From contig JACQFU010000139.1 of assembly GCA_016199905.1 (NCBI GenBank), positions 1-29,099 on the forward strand: DNA of 29,099 nucleotides, read 5' to 3'. This document shows, one piece after another, positions 15,856 to 24,294 of this stretch (its first letter is position 1; each line of letters opens with the position of its first letter). The translations under genes and the position numbers were made by a program. The notes beneath the pieces were generated by a model that saw only the letters and a list, made by a program, of their open reading frames with translations, was not told where the DNA came from and did no database searches. The DNA is from Candidatus Wallbacteria bacterium. GTDB taxonomy: Bacteria; Muiribacteriota; UBA6191; JACPRK01.

Positions 15856-18258
15856 ATGCCTGCGCTGCTCGACGTCTCCATCCAGAGGAAGCTCCTTTTC
15901 ATCACGATGCTCACCAGCAGCGTGGCGCTGCTGATGGCCTGCGGGATCTTCCTGTCCTACGACATCTTGGCCTTCCGGGTGACGATGGTCCGCAAGCTGA
16001 TCACTCTGGCGCGCACGAGCGGCACCAACTGCACGGCTGCCCTCACCTTCAACGATCCCAAGGCCGCCGCCGAGACACTCGGCGCTCTGGCCGCCGAAGA
16101 GCACGTGAAGGCGGCCGCCATCTACGACGTTGCGGCCAGGCCCTTCGCGCGCTACCGTCGCGCCGGCGCCCCTGCCAACCCCTTCCCGCCGAAGCCACCG
16201 CCCGACGGTCACCGCTTCACGTCCGACGAGCTGGTTCTGTCGCAGCCCATCGTGCTCGACGCTCAACGCGTCGGCACCATCTTCATCCTGGCCGACCTCG
16301 AGGAGGCCGACAATCGGCTGCGAGGGTTCATCGGCATCGTCGGCGTGGTGCTGGCCGTCTCGTCGCTGATGGCGTTCCTGCTCTCCAGCAAGCTCCAGCA
16401 ACTCATCTCGACGCCCATCCTCAAGCTGGCGAACGCCGCTCGCCACGTCTCCGAGAAACGCGACTACTCCATTCGTGTGGAGAAGTCCTCCGGGGACGAG
16501 CTGGGGATGCTGATCGAAGGCTTCAACGAGATGCTGGCCCAGATCCAGCAGCGCGACGTCGAACTGGAGCGTCACCGCGATCACCTCGAAGAGGAGGTCG
16601 CAGGACGCACCGCCGAGTTGGTGAAGCTCAACGCCGAGCTGCAGGCCGCCAAGATCCGGGCGGAGGCGGCCGCCGATGCGAAGTCGCGTTTCCTGGCCAA
16701 CATCAGCCACGAGATCCGGACGCCGATGAACGGCATCCTCGGCATGGCCGAGCTGCTGCTCGACACGGAGCTCGGCGGCGGCCAACGACAGTACTTGACG
16801 CGCCTGCGGGAGTCGGCCGCATCACTCTTGACCGTCATCAGCGACGTGCTCGATTTTTCGAAGATCGAGGCCGGAAAGCTGGAGCTGGAGCCAATTCCTT
16901 TCAATCTGAGGGAGAGCGTCGACGCGGCCATAGGGACGCTGGCGATGACGGCCGAGCTGAAGCGGCTGAAGCTGACGACGCGCCTCAGCGAGGATGTGCC
17001 GGGCACGGTAGTGGGCGATCCCGGCCGTCTCCGGCAAGTGCTGGTGAACCTGGTGGGCAACGCCGTGAAGTTCACCTTCGAGGGCGAGGTAAGGCTCACG
17101 GCGCAGCGCGAAGCCGAGTCGGCCGAGACCACGACGATCCTCTTCAGCGTCACCGACACCGGGATCGGCATACCGAGTCAAAAGCTCTCCACGGTCTTCA
17201 ACCCGTTCGAGCAGGTCGACGACTCGACGTCGCGCCGCTTCGGGGGAACGGGTCTGGGACTCGCGATCTCGGCGCAGCTCGTGGAGCTGATGGGAGGACG
17301 CATCTGGGCCGAGAGCACCGAGGGCCGCGGCAGCTCGTTCCACTTCACGGCTCGTTTCCGGAAGACCTCGCGGGGCGGCGCCTGGGCCGCGGGAGCGGCA
17401 GCCGCCGACGGGCCGGCGTGGCTCGACGGAAGAGGCGGCCAGAGGCTGGCGGCGCTGGCTTCGGCATCTCGGATCGCCGGCGGCGCCGGAGCGCTGCCCG
17501 AGCGCCTGGAACGAGGGCTGAACATCTTGCTGGCAGAGGACAACCAGGTGAACCAGGAGTACGCCGTGCGCGTGCTGTCGCGACGCGGCCATCGGATGAC
17601 CGTGGTGCTGGACGGCAAGGCGGCGCTCGATGCGGTCGGGCGGGAGAAGTTCGACGTCGTCCTGATGGACGTGCAGATGCCCGAAATGGACGGCCTGGAG
17701 GCCACCCGGGCCATACGCGACCGCGAAGGCCGGAGCGGCGGCCACGTGAAGATCCTGGCGATGACGGCCCACTCGCTGGCTGGAGACCGCGAGCGGTGCC
17801 TGGAGGCCGGGATGGACGGTTACCTGGCCAAACCCATCGGCAGTCGCGAGCTATGCGCCGCAGTGGAGGCCGGCACCGAGATCGCGCAGCGTCCGTTCGC
17901 TGAAGCGGCACCGCCGGAAGTGTTCGTCCTGGATATGCCGTCCATCCTGGCGCGCGTGGACGGCGACTTGGACCTGCTGCGGGACATGGCGCGCGCGCAC
18001 GTCCGCATCTGCCCCGGACTGGTGGCTGAGCTGACGAAAGCGCTGGACGAAGGCGACGGAGCTATCGCGACGCGCGCGGCGCATCGGCTGAAGGGAACGA
18101 TCTCGCTCTTTTGCGCCAACTCGGTCTACTCGACGGCGCTGAAGCTGGAGACCCTCACGCGCGAGGGGTCGCTTGCGCAGGCCCGCGCGCTCTGCCCGCA
18201 GCTGGAAAGCGAAATCGGCCGTCTCAACGAGGCGCTGACGCGCATCGCAACCTCCTGA
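15856..18258 (+). CDS. CHASE8-HAMP hybrid histidine kinase with receiver and HPt
   Basis: 800 residues. Two membrane helices (about 13-35 and 158-178) bracket a periplasmic CHASE8 sensor (40-155; typical LARTSGTNCTAALTFND...AAAETLGAL...VKAAAIYD). HAMP follows (180-232), then a coiled coil, HisKA with H285 (NISHEIRTPMN), the ATPase domain with N398/N402, DTGIGIP (434-440) and GGTGLGLA (463-470), an Ala/Gly-rich linker, a receiver with D605 (LMDVQMPEMDG) and K659, and a C-terminal HPt with H743 (AAHRLKG). All phosphotransfer residues are present, so it can run a His-Asp-His relay and pass phosphate to a separate receiver. CHASE8 is the domain YfiR contacts in YfiN; here the output is a kinase rather than GGDEF. 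The final acceptor is unknown. It follows YfiR by 7 bp. Confidence 0.92.
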   Translation: MPALLDVSIQRKLLFITMLTSSVALLMACGIFLSYDILAFRVTMVRKLITLARTSGTNCTAALTFNDPKAAAETLGALAAEEHVKAAAIYDVAARPFARYRRAGAPANPFPPKPPPDGHRFTSDELVLSQPIVLDAQRVGTIFILADLEEADNRLRGFIGIVGVVLAVSSLMAFLLSSKLQQLISTPILKLANAARHVSEKRDYSIRVEKSSGDELGMLIEGFNEMLAQIQQRDVELERHRDHLEEEVAGRTAELVKLNAELQAAKIRAEAAADAKSRFLANISHEIRTPMNGILGMAELLLDTELGGGQRQYLTRLRESAASLLTVISDVLDFSKIEAGKLELEPIPFNLRESVDAAIGTLAMTAELKRLKLTTRLSEDVPGTVVGDPGRLRQVLVNLVGNAVKFTFEGEVRLTAQREAESAETTTILFSVTDTGIGIPSQKLSTVFNPFEQVDDSTSRRFGGTGLGLAISAQLVELMGGRIWAESTEGRGSSFHFTARFRKTSRGGAWAAGAAAADGPAWLDGRGGQRLAALASASRIAGGAGALPERLERGLNILLAEDNQVNQEYAVRVLSRRGHRMTVVLDGKAALDAVGREKFDVVLMDVQMPEMDGLEATRAIRDREGRSGGHVKILAMTAHSLAGDRERCLEAGMDGYLAKPIGSRELCAAVEAGTEIAQRPFAEAAPPEVFVLDMPSILARVDGDLDLLRDMARAHVRICPGLVAELTKALDEGDGAIATRAAHRLKGTISLFCANSVYSTALKLETLTREGSLAQARALCPQLESEIGRLNEALTRIATS

Positions 18259-18318
18259 ATCTATCGAGTACCCCGGGACCATTCGACACTCACACCAATC
18301 CAGAGAGAGGAAAAGAAA

Positions 18319-20418
18319 ATGAAGATGGATTGCAGCCCGGCAGCCCAGGGCGCCGGGTCTTACCGCGAGAGCAGCCGGGGGCGGCTGGGTCTCGCGATCC
18401 TGATTTGCCTGGCGGGGCCGCTCGCTTGGCCCACGCCCGGAAATGCCGGGCCCTCGCGGGACCTGACCAGCCTGGAGCTGGAGGAACTGATGCAGGTCCG
18501 TATCACCAGCGCATCCAAGAAGCAGCAGCGGCTGCGCGAGGCGCCGGCGGCGATCTACGTGCTCACGTCCGCGGACATCCACCGTTCCGGCGCGACCAAC
18601 TTGCCGGACCTCCTGCGGTTGGTACCGGGCCTGGAGGTCGCCCGCATCGACGCGAGCAAGTGGGCCGTCACGGCTCGCGGCTTCAACGGCCGCTTCGCCA
18701 ACAAGTTGCTGGTGCTGGTGGATGGCCGCAGCGTCTACACGCCGCTTTTCTCGGGCGTTTACTGGGACGTGCAGGACGTGCCGATGGAGGACATCGACCG
18801 GGTGGAGATCGTGCGCGGGCCGGGCGGCGCGCTCTATGGAGCCAATGCAGTCAATGGAGTAATCAACGTCATTACTAAGCGCGCCCGCGACACTCAAGGC
18901 GGCCTGGCCACGGCGCTCGGCGGCAGCGAGGAGCGCTTCCAGGGCCTGCTTCGCTATGGCGGTCAGGCCGGCGACGACAGCTGGTACCGCGTCTACGGCA
19001 AGGGCTCCAGGCGGGACAACTCTGCCGATCTGGCGGGCGCCGGCGCTTCCGACGGATGGATCTTCTCGCAGGCCGGCTTCCGGGTGGACACCGAGCCCAA
19101 CCGGCGCGATCGACTCACGGTTCAGGGCGATTTCTACGACGGCAAGGCGCTCGGGCTCGTGAACTCCGTCTTTGCGACGGCTCCCTTCGTGCGCGCCACC
19201 AGCGACGACCGCTCGCTCCAGGGTGGGAACCTCACCATGCGGCTGGAGCGCCGCTACTCCGTCGACGAGGACATGGCCGCGCAGCTCTACTACGACAGGA
19301 CCCAGCGCGACAAACCCACTTACCGGCAGGGCCTCGATATGATCGACGCCGACTTCCAGCACCGGCGCCGCTACCCCTCGCGCCACGAGCTGATCTGGGG
19401 CGCCGGCTTCCGACTGATGGCCGACGAGATCCTATCGACCGACATCCTGGTGTCGCTGTCGCCCACGAGTCGCGATACCCGCATCTTCAGCGCCTTCGTC
19501 CAGGACGAGTACCGCTTCCCCGGCGACAAGCTGCGTCTCACCCTGGGCTCCAAAGTCGAGCACAACAGCTACACCGGCGTCGAGGTCCAGCCAAACCTCC
19601 GATTGATGTGGTTGCCCGACGCTCGGGAGACCGTCTGGGCCGCCGTCTCCCGGGCCGTGCGCACTCCGGCAAGGATCGAGGACGACGGCCGAATCTCCCA
19701 GCGCCCGTTCGCGGGCCCCAAAGATCCGACCGACCCCGCCGGTCTGCGGCGGCTTACCGTGATCCCGACGCTGGTCGGCAACCGAGCCATAGACTCGGAA
19801 GAGCTTCTGGCTCGTGAAGTCGGATGGCGCTTCGAGGCCAGCGACCGGTTGTCGCTCGACGCCGCGGCGTTCTACAATACCTACCGCCAACTGCGGACGC
19901 TCGAACCGGCCGGACCGGCCTACCTGGAAGCCAGCCCCGCGCCGGTCCACCTGATCTTGCCGTTCGCGGCCTCCAACGGCGCCGACGCCGACACCTGGGG
20001 CCTGGAGCTGGCCACCGACTGGCACGCGGCCGAGGGGTTGCGCCTGCGCTCGGGATGCACCTTCCTGCGACTGTCCATCGATCCCGCTCTCACGAGCCGA
20101 GACGCCACGGCCCGCGCCCCCGAACGCGAGAATCCCAACCATCAGCTGTTCCTGTCGACCTACTGGGACATGTCGAAGGACGTGCAGCTCGACGGCCATC
20201 TGCGCTGGGTGGACGCCCTGCCCGGCCTGGGCGTCCCGAGCTATCTGACACTCGACCTGCGTCTGGCCTGGAAGCTGCGCCCGAACACCGAACTGGCGCT
20301 CGTCGGCCGCGATCTCCTCGACGCCAGCCACTCGGAATTTACGCCGACGTCGCTCATCGACACGCAGGCGACGCAGGTCGAGCGAGGCTGGTACGGGAAG
20401 GTGACCTGGCAATTCTGA
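18319..20418 (+). CDS. TonB-dependent outer-membrane receptor, second copy
   Basis: 699 residues. The signal peptide has a long polar start (about 22 residues) before the core LGLAILICLAGPLAW, probably cut near NAG at 44. DLTSLELEELMQVRITSASKK is followed by the plug: APAAIYVLTSADIHRSGATNLPDLLRLVPGLEVARIDASKWAVTARGFNGRFANKLLVLVDGRSVYTPLFSGVYWD, with IVRGPGGALYGANAVNGVINVIT. The barrel ends in VTWQF. Plug and N-terminus are closely similar to the first copy at 13230-15236, while the barrel differs in loops, so the pair probably arose by duplication and may bind different ligands. AGAGAGG lies about 8 nt before the ATG. It follows the kinase by 60 bp with no visible promoter, so it is probably in the same operon. 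A disrupted YfiR follows. Confidence 0.9.
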   Translation: MKMDCSPAAQGAGSYRESSRGRLGLAILICLAGPLAWPTPGNAGPSRDLTSLELEELMQVRITSASKKQQRLREAPAAIYVLTSADIHRSGATNLPDLLRLVPGLEVARIDASKWAVTARGFNGRFANKLLVLVDGRSVYTPLFSGVYWDVQDVPMEDIDRVEIVRGPGGALYGANAVNGVINVITKRARDTQGGLATALGGSEERFQGLLRYGGQAGDDSWYRVYGKGSRRDNSADLAGAGASDGWIFSQAGFRVDTEPNRRDRLTVQGDFYDGKALGLVNSVFATAPFVRATSDDRSLQGGNLTMRLERRYSVDEDMAAQLYYDRTQRDKPTYRQGLDMIDADFQHRRRYPSRHELIWGAGFRLMADEILSTDILVSLSPTSRDTRIFSAFVQDEYRFPGDKLRLTLGSKVEHNSYTGVEVQPNLRLMWLPDARETVWAAVSRAVRTPARIEDDGRISQRPFAGPKDPTDPAGLRRLTVIPTLVGNRAIDSEELLAREVGWRFEASDRLSLDAAAFYNTYRQLRTLEPAGPAYLEASPAPVHLILPFAASNGADADTWGLELATDWHAAEGLRLRSGCTFLRLSIDPALTSRDATARAPERENPNHQLFLSTYWDMSKDVQLDGHLRWVDALPGLGVPSYLTLDLRLAWKLRPNTELALVGRDLLDASHSEFTPTSLIDTQATQVERGWYGKVTWQF

Positions 20419-20441
20419 GGTACGCGGCACATAGCTGCCGG

Positions 20442-20917
20442 GTGGCGTGGCTGCTGGCGGTGCTGCTGGCAGCCGTCCTTGCGGCGCGCGCCCCGGCGGC
20501 CGATCCGCTCTCTGCGCACGAGGACGAGATCAAGGCCGCCTATCTCTACAACGTGGCCAAGTTCGTGGAGTGGCCGGCAGAGACTCTCCCAAATCCCGAC
20601 GCGCCTTTGACGATCGGCGTCTTGTCCGACGAGGGGTTCGCGCGGGTGCTCGAGGCGGCGCTCGTCGGCAAGCGCGGTGTCGCCGCGACCGCGCTGCGTC
20701 CCGGCGGGCAGGTGGAGATCGCCGGCCGGCGCTACGACGCGCGCCCGTCCTGACCGTCGGCGAGGAGGAACGCTTCATCCGCTCCGGCGGCATCCTCAAC
20801 TTCTACCAGGAGGAGGATACGCTGCGCTTCGAGGTTTGCCCGGAGCGCGCCCAGAAGCTGGGGTTGAAGATCAGCTCCAAGCTCTTGCGCCTGGCCCGCA
20901 TCGTAGCGGAGCGGTAA
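20442..20917 (+). pseudogene. Second YfiR-family (DUF4154) gene, frameshifted with internal loss
   Basis: The first frame starts at a GTG (20442) with a signal peptide and EIKAAYLYNVAKFVEWP, the YfiR hallmark, but stops at 20753. The C-terminal half, VLTVGEEERFIRSGGILNFYQEEDTLRF and GLKISSKLLRLARIV, lies in the next frame to 20917. Alignment to the first YfiR shows about 21 residues missing between the halves, including the DxxxCQLVFF stretch, so roughly 60 nt are lost and the frame shifts. The junction has a GCGCGCC-type sequence that could have served as microhomology. As written the gene cannot make a full YfiR. It may be genuine decay after duplication or an assembly fault. It follows the second TonB receptor by 23 bp, copying the receptor/YfiR order of the first set, but no CHASE8 kinase comes after it. 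Confidence 0.8.
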
Positions 20918-20929
20918 CGCGATGCCACG

Positions 20930-22987
20930 CTAGTTCGTGGCGGTCTGACGCACGATCGTGCCGGCGGCGATTGCGTCGATGTGCCGGGCCACGGCCGCCT
21001 TCAGCTCCTCCATCACGAACGGCTTGTTGATGAAGATGTTGCCGGCGGCGTCGAGGAACGACTTGGTTTGAGGCGAAAGCGTGTCGCCGGTCATGAAGAT
21101 GATCCGGCTCGCCAGCTCGGGGTTCCGCTGGCGCACGGCGGAGTAGATCGCCGGCCCGTCCATTCCGGGCATCCGGATGTCGCTGATGATGAGATCGAAA
21201 GACTCCCTTTCGATGCGCGCGATGGCGTCGGGACCGTCGGAGGTGATCTGCACGGCACATCCCAGCCTCTCCAGCCCCATCCTGCAGACCTCCGCGATGT
21301 TGGTCTCGTCGTCGATGACCAGGATCTTCTTTCCCTGGAACTTCGACGCCTGGATGTCGGGACCCTCCTTGACGCTTTCGGAGATTGGCTTGTCCAGGCT
21401 GATCGGCAGATCCACATGGAACGTGGCACCCTGCCCCTCGACGCTCTCGACGCTGATCTTGCCGTGATGCTCCTTGATGATGCCGTAGGTGATCGAGAGC
21501 CCCAGTCCCGTGCCCTCGCCCAGCTTCTTGGTGGTGAAGAACGGATCGAAGATGCGCTTCACCAGCGCCGCCGGGATGCCGGGGCCGTTGTCACAGACCT
21601 CGACGCGAATCATCCCGTCGTGGACCTTCGTCCGCACGATCAACTCTCCGCCCTCGCGGCGGAAACCCTTCACGGCCTGATAGCCGTTGTTGATGATGTT
21701 GAAGAAAACCTGCTGCAGCTGATGCGGATCGGCGACTGTGGGCGGGAGCCTGCCCAGCTCTTCGACGCCCTTGATATTGTCTACGCGGAACTGGTGCGCG
21801 CGCAGCGCCAGCGCGTCCTTGACGATCTGGTTGATGTCGACCAACTCACGCTCGGGCTTGTGCTGCCGGGCGAAGGCGAGCAGGTTCTCCACGATTTTCT
21901 TGCAGCGGAAGCTGCTCTTGCCGATCTCCTGCATCAGCTCTTTGGTTTGCGAACTCAACTCGTCTTCTTCCATCAGAAGCTCGGAATAGCCCGAGATGAT
22001 CGCGAGCGGGTTGTTAAATTCGTGCGCGACGCCGCTCACCAACTCGCCCAGCGCCGAGAGCTTCTCCGATTGCAACAGCTGGCCCTGGAGCTGCTTCTCC
22101 ATCATCGCCGTGCGCCGACGCTCCGTGATGTCGTCGAAGACACAGAGCAGCATCTCCTTGGGTTCGCCCGAGATCTTCACGTCGAACCAGCGGTCCGCGT
22201 CGTTATCCCGCTTCAGCGGCAACTCCAGCGTCACCAGGCTGCATTTGACGGCGGCTTCCCGGACCGCGTCGACTAGCTGCTCGGAGGGGATGAGATCTTT
22301 CAGCGTCCGGCCGCGCACCTTCTCCTCGGCGATGGCGAACGTGCGGACCCACTCCCAGTTGACCGACAATCCGACCAGCTCCCGCGACAACACCAGCAGC
22401 GACGACGGAATGGTCGAGAGGACTTTTTCGTTGAACTCCTGGAGCCGGTGAATCTCTTCGGCCTGCTTGGATTTCTCCTCGGCGCGGATCAACTCCTCCT
22501 TCTGGAGCTTCACGGTCTCCATCAGCTTGTGCAGGTAGTTGGTCATCACCATCTTGGATTCCAGGAACGACGGCACCCATTTGAAGAATCCGTACGCCAG
22601 CAGCGCGAAGCCCAGGCTGCAGCCCACGACCTGTTCGAGAAACAGCCGGTAGCGTTCGTTGGCGTGCAGCGCCTCGGAGCCCCGCAGGATGAAGACGTGG
22701 TCGCAGATGCTGATGATCAGGCCGAAGGCGATCAGGTTGAGACCGATGATGATCCAGTTCCAACCGTTCGTCCGGACTTGTGGGTAATTTCTCCCGAGAA
22801 TGATGAAAAACGCCCAGATGACGACGACCAACAGGGCCTGAACACTCCGGGCAATGAGGTTCGTCAGGTACGTGACGAAGATCGACAGGAGCAGGATGTT
22901 GATGAGCAGGATGAGGATGGCCGGGATACTACTTAATGCAAACGGAAGGCGGCGGTCCAGGAAGCAAGCGCCTTGCCAGCGGAGCAT
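20930..22987 (-). CDS. Four-helix membrane hybrid histidine kinase
   Basis: 685 residues. The N-terminus has about four membrane helices (20-45, 47-66, 76-101, 115-138) with short loops, so sensing is probably within or near the membrane. A coiled coil (145-190) leads to a PAS-like domain (about 185-290), HisKA with H322 (GVAHEFNNPLAIISGYSELL), an ATPase domain with N430/N434, DNGPGIP (466-472) and GEGTGLGLS (490-498), then a C-terminal receiver with D558/D559, acceptor D603 (ISDIRMPGMDG), T633 and K655. The HEFNNPL H-box is typical of NtrB-like kinases. There is no CHASE8 domain and no HPt. The frame opens at a TTG (23002); ATG 22987 is taken because it lies just before the helices, though neither has a ribosome site. 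It starts 45 bp after the GNAT gene, probably the same transcript, and converges on the broken YfiR. Confidence 0.88.
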   Translation of the reverse strand: MLRWQGACFLDRRLPFALSSIPAILILLINILLLSIFVTYLTNLIARSVQALLVVVIWAFFIILGRNYPQVRTNGWNWIIIGLNLIAFGLIISICDHVFILRGSEALHANERYRLFLEQVVGCSLGFALLAYGFFKWVPSFLESKMVMTNYLHKLMETVKLQKEELIRAEEKSKQAEEIHRLQEFNEKVLSTIPSSLLVLSRELVGLSVNWEWVRTFAIAEEKVRGRTLKDLIPSEQLVDAVREAAVKCSLVTLELPLKRDNDADRWFDVKISGEPKEMLLCVFDDITERRRTAMMEKQLQGQLLQSEKLSALGELVSGVAHEFNNPLAIISGYSELLMEEDELSSQTKELMQEIGKSSFRCKKIVENLLAFARQHKPERELVDINQIVKDALALRAHQFRVDNIKGVEELGRLPPTVADPHQLQQVFFNIINNGYQAVKGFRREGGELIVRTKVHDGMIRVEVCDNGPGIPAALVKRIFDPFFTTKKLGEGTGLGLSITYGIIKEHHGKISVESVEGQGATFHVDLPISLDKPISESVKEGPDIQASKFQGKKILVIDDETNIAEVCRMGLERLGCAVQITSDGPDAIARIERESFDLIISDIRMPGMDGPAIYSAVRQRNPELASRIIFMTGDTLSPQTKSFLDAAGNIFINKPFVMEELKAAVARHIDAIAAGTIVRQTATN

Positions 22988-23032
22988 GATGCGCCGCTGC
23001 AACCGGGATCATGACGCGCGAGGGCCTTGGTC

Positions 23033-24235
23033 TCAGAACAGCTTGTCCTGCGCCTCGAAGTCTGGAGCTTGCGCAAGCAACATCGCATACCAGCACTTCA
23101 TGAACGCCTGCAGGTAGCGGCGGCCGGTCCCCTCCAACTCGATACCCGTGAAGTCGAGGCGCTCGAAGGAGCGCGAGAAGACCAGATAATCCATCCGCTG
23201 TCCGCCCGGCGTGACCTTCATGGCAGGGAAATAGGCGCACGGAAGGAAGCGCGCGTGGAGGGCCTCACGCTGCTTCAGAGGATCGAAGGCGCTGACGAGC
23301 ACTTCGATGTAGCGCAGCCCCAGCCGTCCGGAGGCCTCGCAAACATCGTCCAGCAGGCCCGAGAAATCCGCGCGATCGCTCTTGATGCCGAGGATGGCCG
23401 CATAGCCGTCGGCGGCGTTCTTGTGGAGGAACACCTCGTGAGCCAGGTCGGCCGACTGGCACAGGACGTGAGGCTCGTGGAAGGGAAAGAAGCAGTACCG
23501 GAGCTGGCGGTCCGCCAGTCGCTCCGCGTAGAGTCGCGCGACCAGCGCCGGGTCGTCCAGCACCTTGAAGCGCAGCGACGCGGAGCCGGGATTCGGCGGC
23601 CCGACGTCTTCGATCGTGGGTTCGTCGGCCAGGCCGAACGTCTCGCGCGCGATCTCGTAGAGGCCCGCGACCTCCGCGACCAGCTTCGGATGCGGCAGTC
23701 GATTCTCGAGAGCGCGCGACCTCACGTACACGTCGAGGCCATGCGTCTCGGAGGTCTTCACCTTGTGGCAATTTGGGAAGACGCCGGCGTTCTGGAACCC
23801 GAGCTTCGTCACGAGCCTGGCAGGGGCCGGCGTCACGGTGCGCGTCGTCGCGTAGAGGATATCGAGCGGCTTGCTCTCCGCAAACAGCCTCTTCATGCAG
23901 GCGCCGATGGCGAGCTGCATCAAGTCGTGACCGCGCAACTCGGGTCGCACGACCGCGCCGTAGACCTTGCCGATGAAGTCGGCGGGGTCGAAGGCAAAGA
24001 GCACGCTGCCGACGGCTCGCGCGTCGGCCTCGAGCAACATCCAGAGGTGGTTGGCGTCCGCGATCGTCGCCCTCGTCACATCCGGATTGCGGATGAGCTC
24101 GAGCGGATAGGCGCCGCCGTAGATGTCGTCGTAGAGCGCCCGGATCGCGTCGCAGTCCTTGACGCGGGCCTGGCGCAACACACACGACGATTCCCCATCG
24201 AGTGGGAGCTTGAAGTGAAACCGACCCCGCAACAT
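23033..24235 (-). CDS. GNAT-fold N-acetyltransferase-like protein of 400 residues
   Basis: The N-terminal half (about 18-150) looks like a GNAT domain: VLRQARVKDCDAIRALYDDIYG, then a strand VGSVLFAFDP, AVVRPELRGHDLMQLAIGACM (93-113), where R/Q-x-x-G-x-G/A should hold acetyl-CoA, and ARLVTKLGFQNAGVFP (139-154). The RGHD loop departs from the usual RGxG, so acetyl-CoA binding is uncertain. The C-terminal half (215-370) may be a second, degenerate GNAT-like fold (LRYIEVLVSAFD...FLPCAYFPAMK). No membrane helix or signal peptide. Substrate unknown. GTG 24286 would give a longer protein, but ATG 24235 has TATACT 8 nt upstream and starts near the domain, so I prefer it. Downstream is the four-helix kinase; upstream and divergent is the MFS exporter. 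Confidence 0.7.
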   Translation of the reverse strand: MLRGRFHFKLPLDGESSCVLRQARVKDCDAIRALYDDIYGGAYPLELIRNPDVTRATIADANHLWMLLEADARAVGSVLFAFDPADFIGKVYGAVVRPELRGHDLMQLAIGACMKRLFAESKPLDILYATTRTVTPAPARLVTKLGFQNAGVFPNCHKVKTSETHGLDVYVRSRALENRLPHPKLVAEVAGLYEIARETFGLADEPTIEDVGPPNPGSASLRFKVLDDPALVARLYAERLADRQLRYCFFPFHEPHVLCQSADLAHEVFLHKNAADGYAAILGIKSDRADFSGLLDDVCEASGRLGLRYIEVLVSAFDPLKQREALHARFLPCAYFPAMKVTPGGQRMDYLVFSRSFERLDFTGIELEGTGRRYLQAFMKCWYAMLLAQAPDFEAQDKLF

Positions 24236-24243
24236 CGAGGGCG

Positions 24244-24249
24244 AGTATA
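24244..24249 (-). promoter_or_regulatory. -10 hexamer directly before the GNAT gene
   Basis: TATACT on the minus strand, then 8 nt, then ATG 24235. No Shine-Dalgarno. It shares the 59-bp divergent gap with the MFS promoter. Confidence 0.45.
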
Positions 24250-24281
24250 GATCCAACGAGATGCCTTGGAGCGGAGGCTGA

Positions 24282-24287
24282 TACACT
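24282..24287 (+). promoter_or_regulatory. -10-like hexamer directly before the MFS gene
   Basis: TACACT, then 7 nt, then GTG 24295. No ribosome site or clear -35 element. Back to back with the TATACT of the GNAT gene, 32 bp away. Confidence 0.4.
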
Positions 24288-24294
24288 CCGCGGC

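Noticed and set aside
15856..18258. Diguanylate cyclase YfiN as the YfiR partner
   Set aside because: The CHASE8-HAMP front matches YfiN, but the output has H285, ATPase, receiver and HPt domains and no GGDEF motif.
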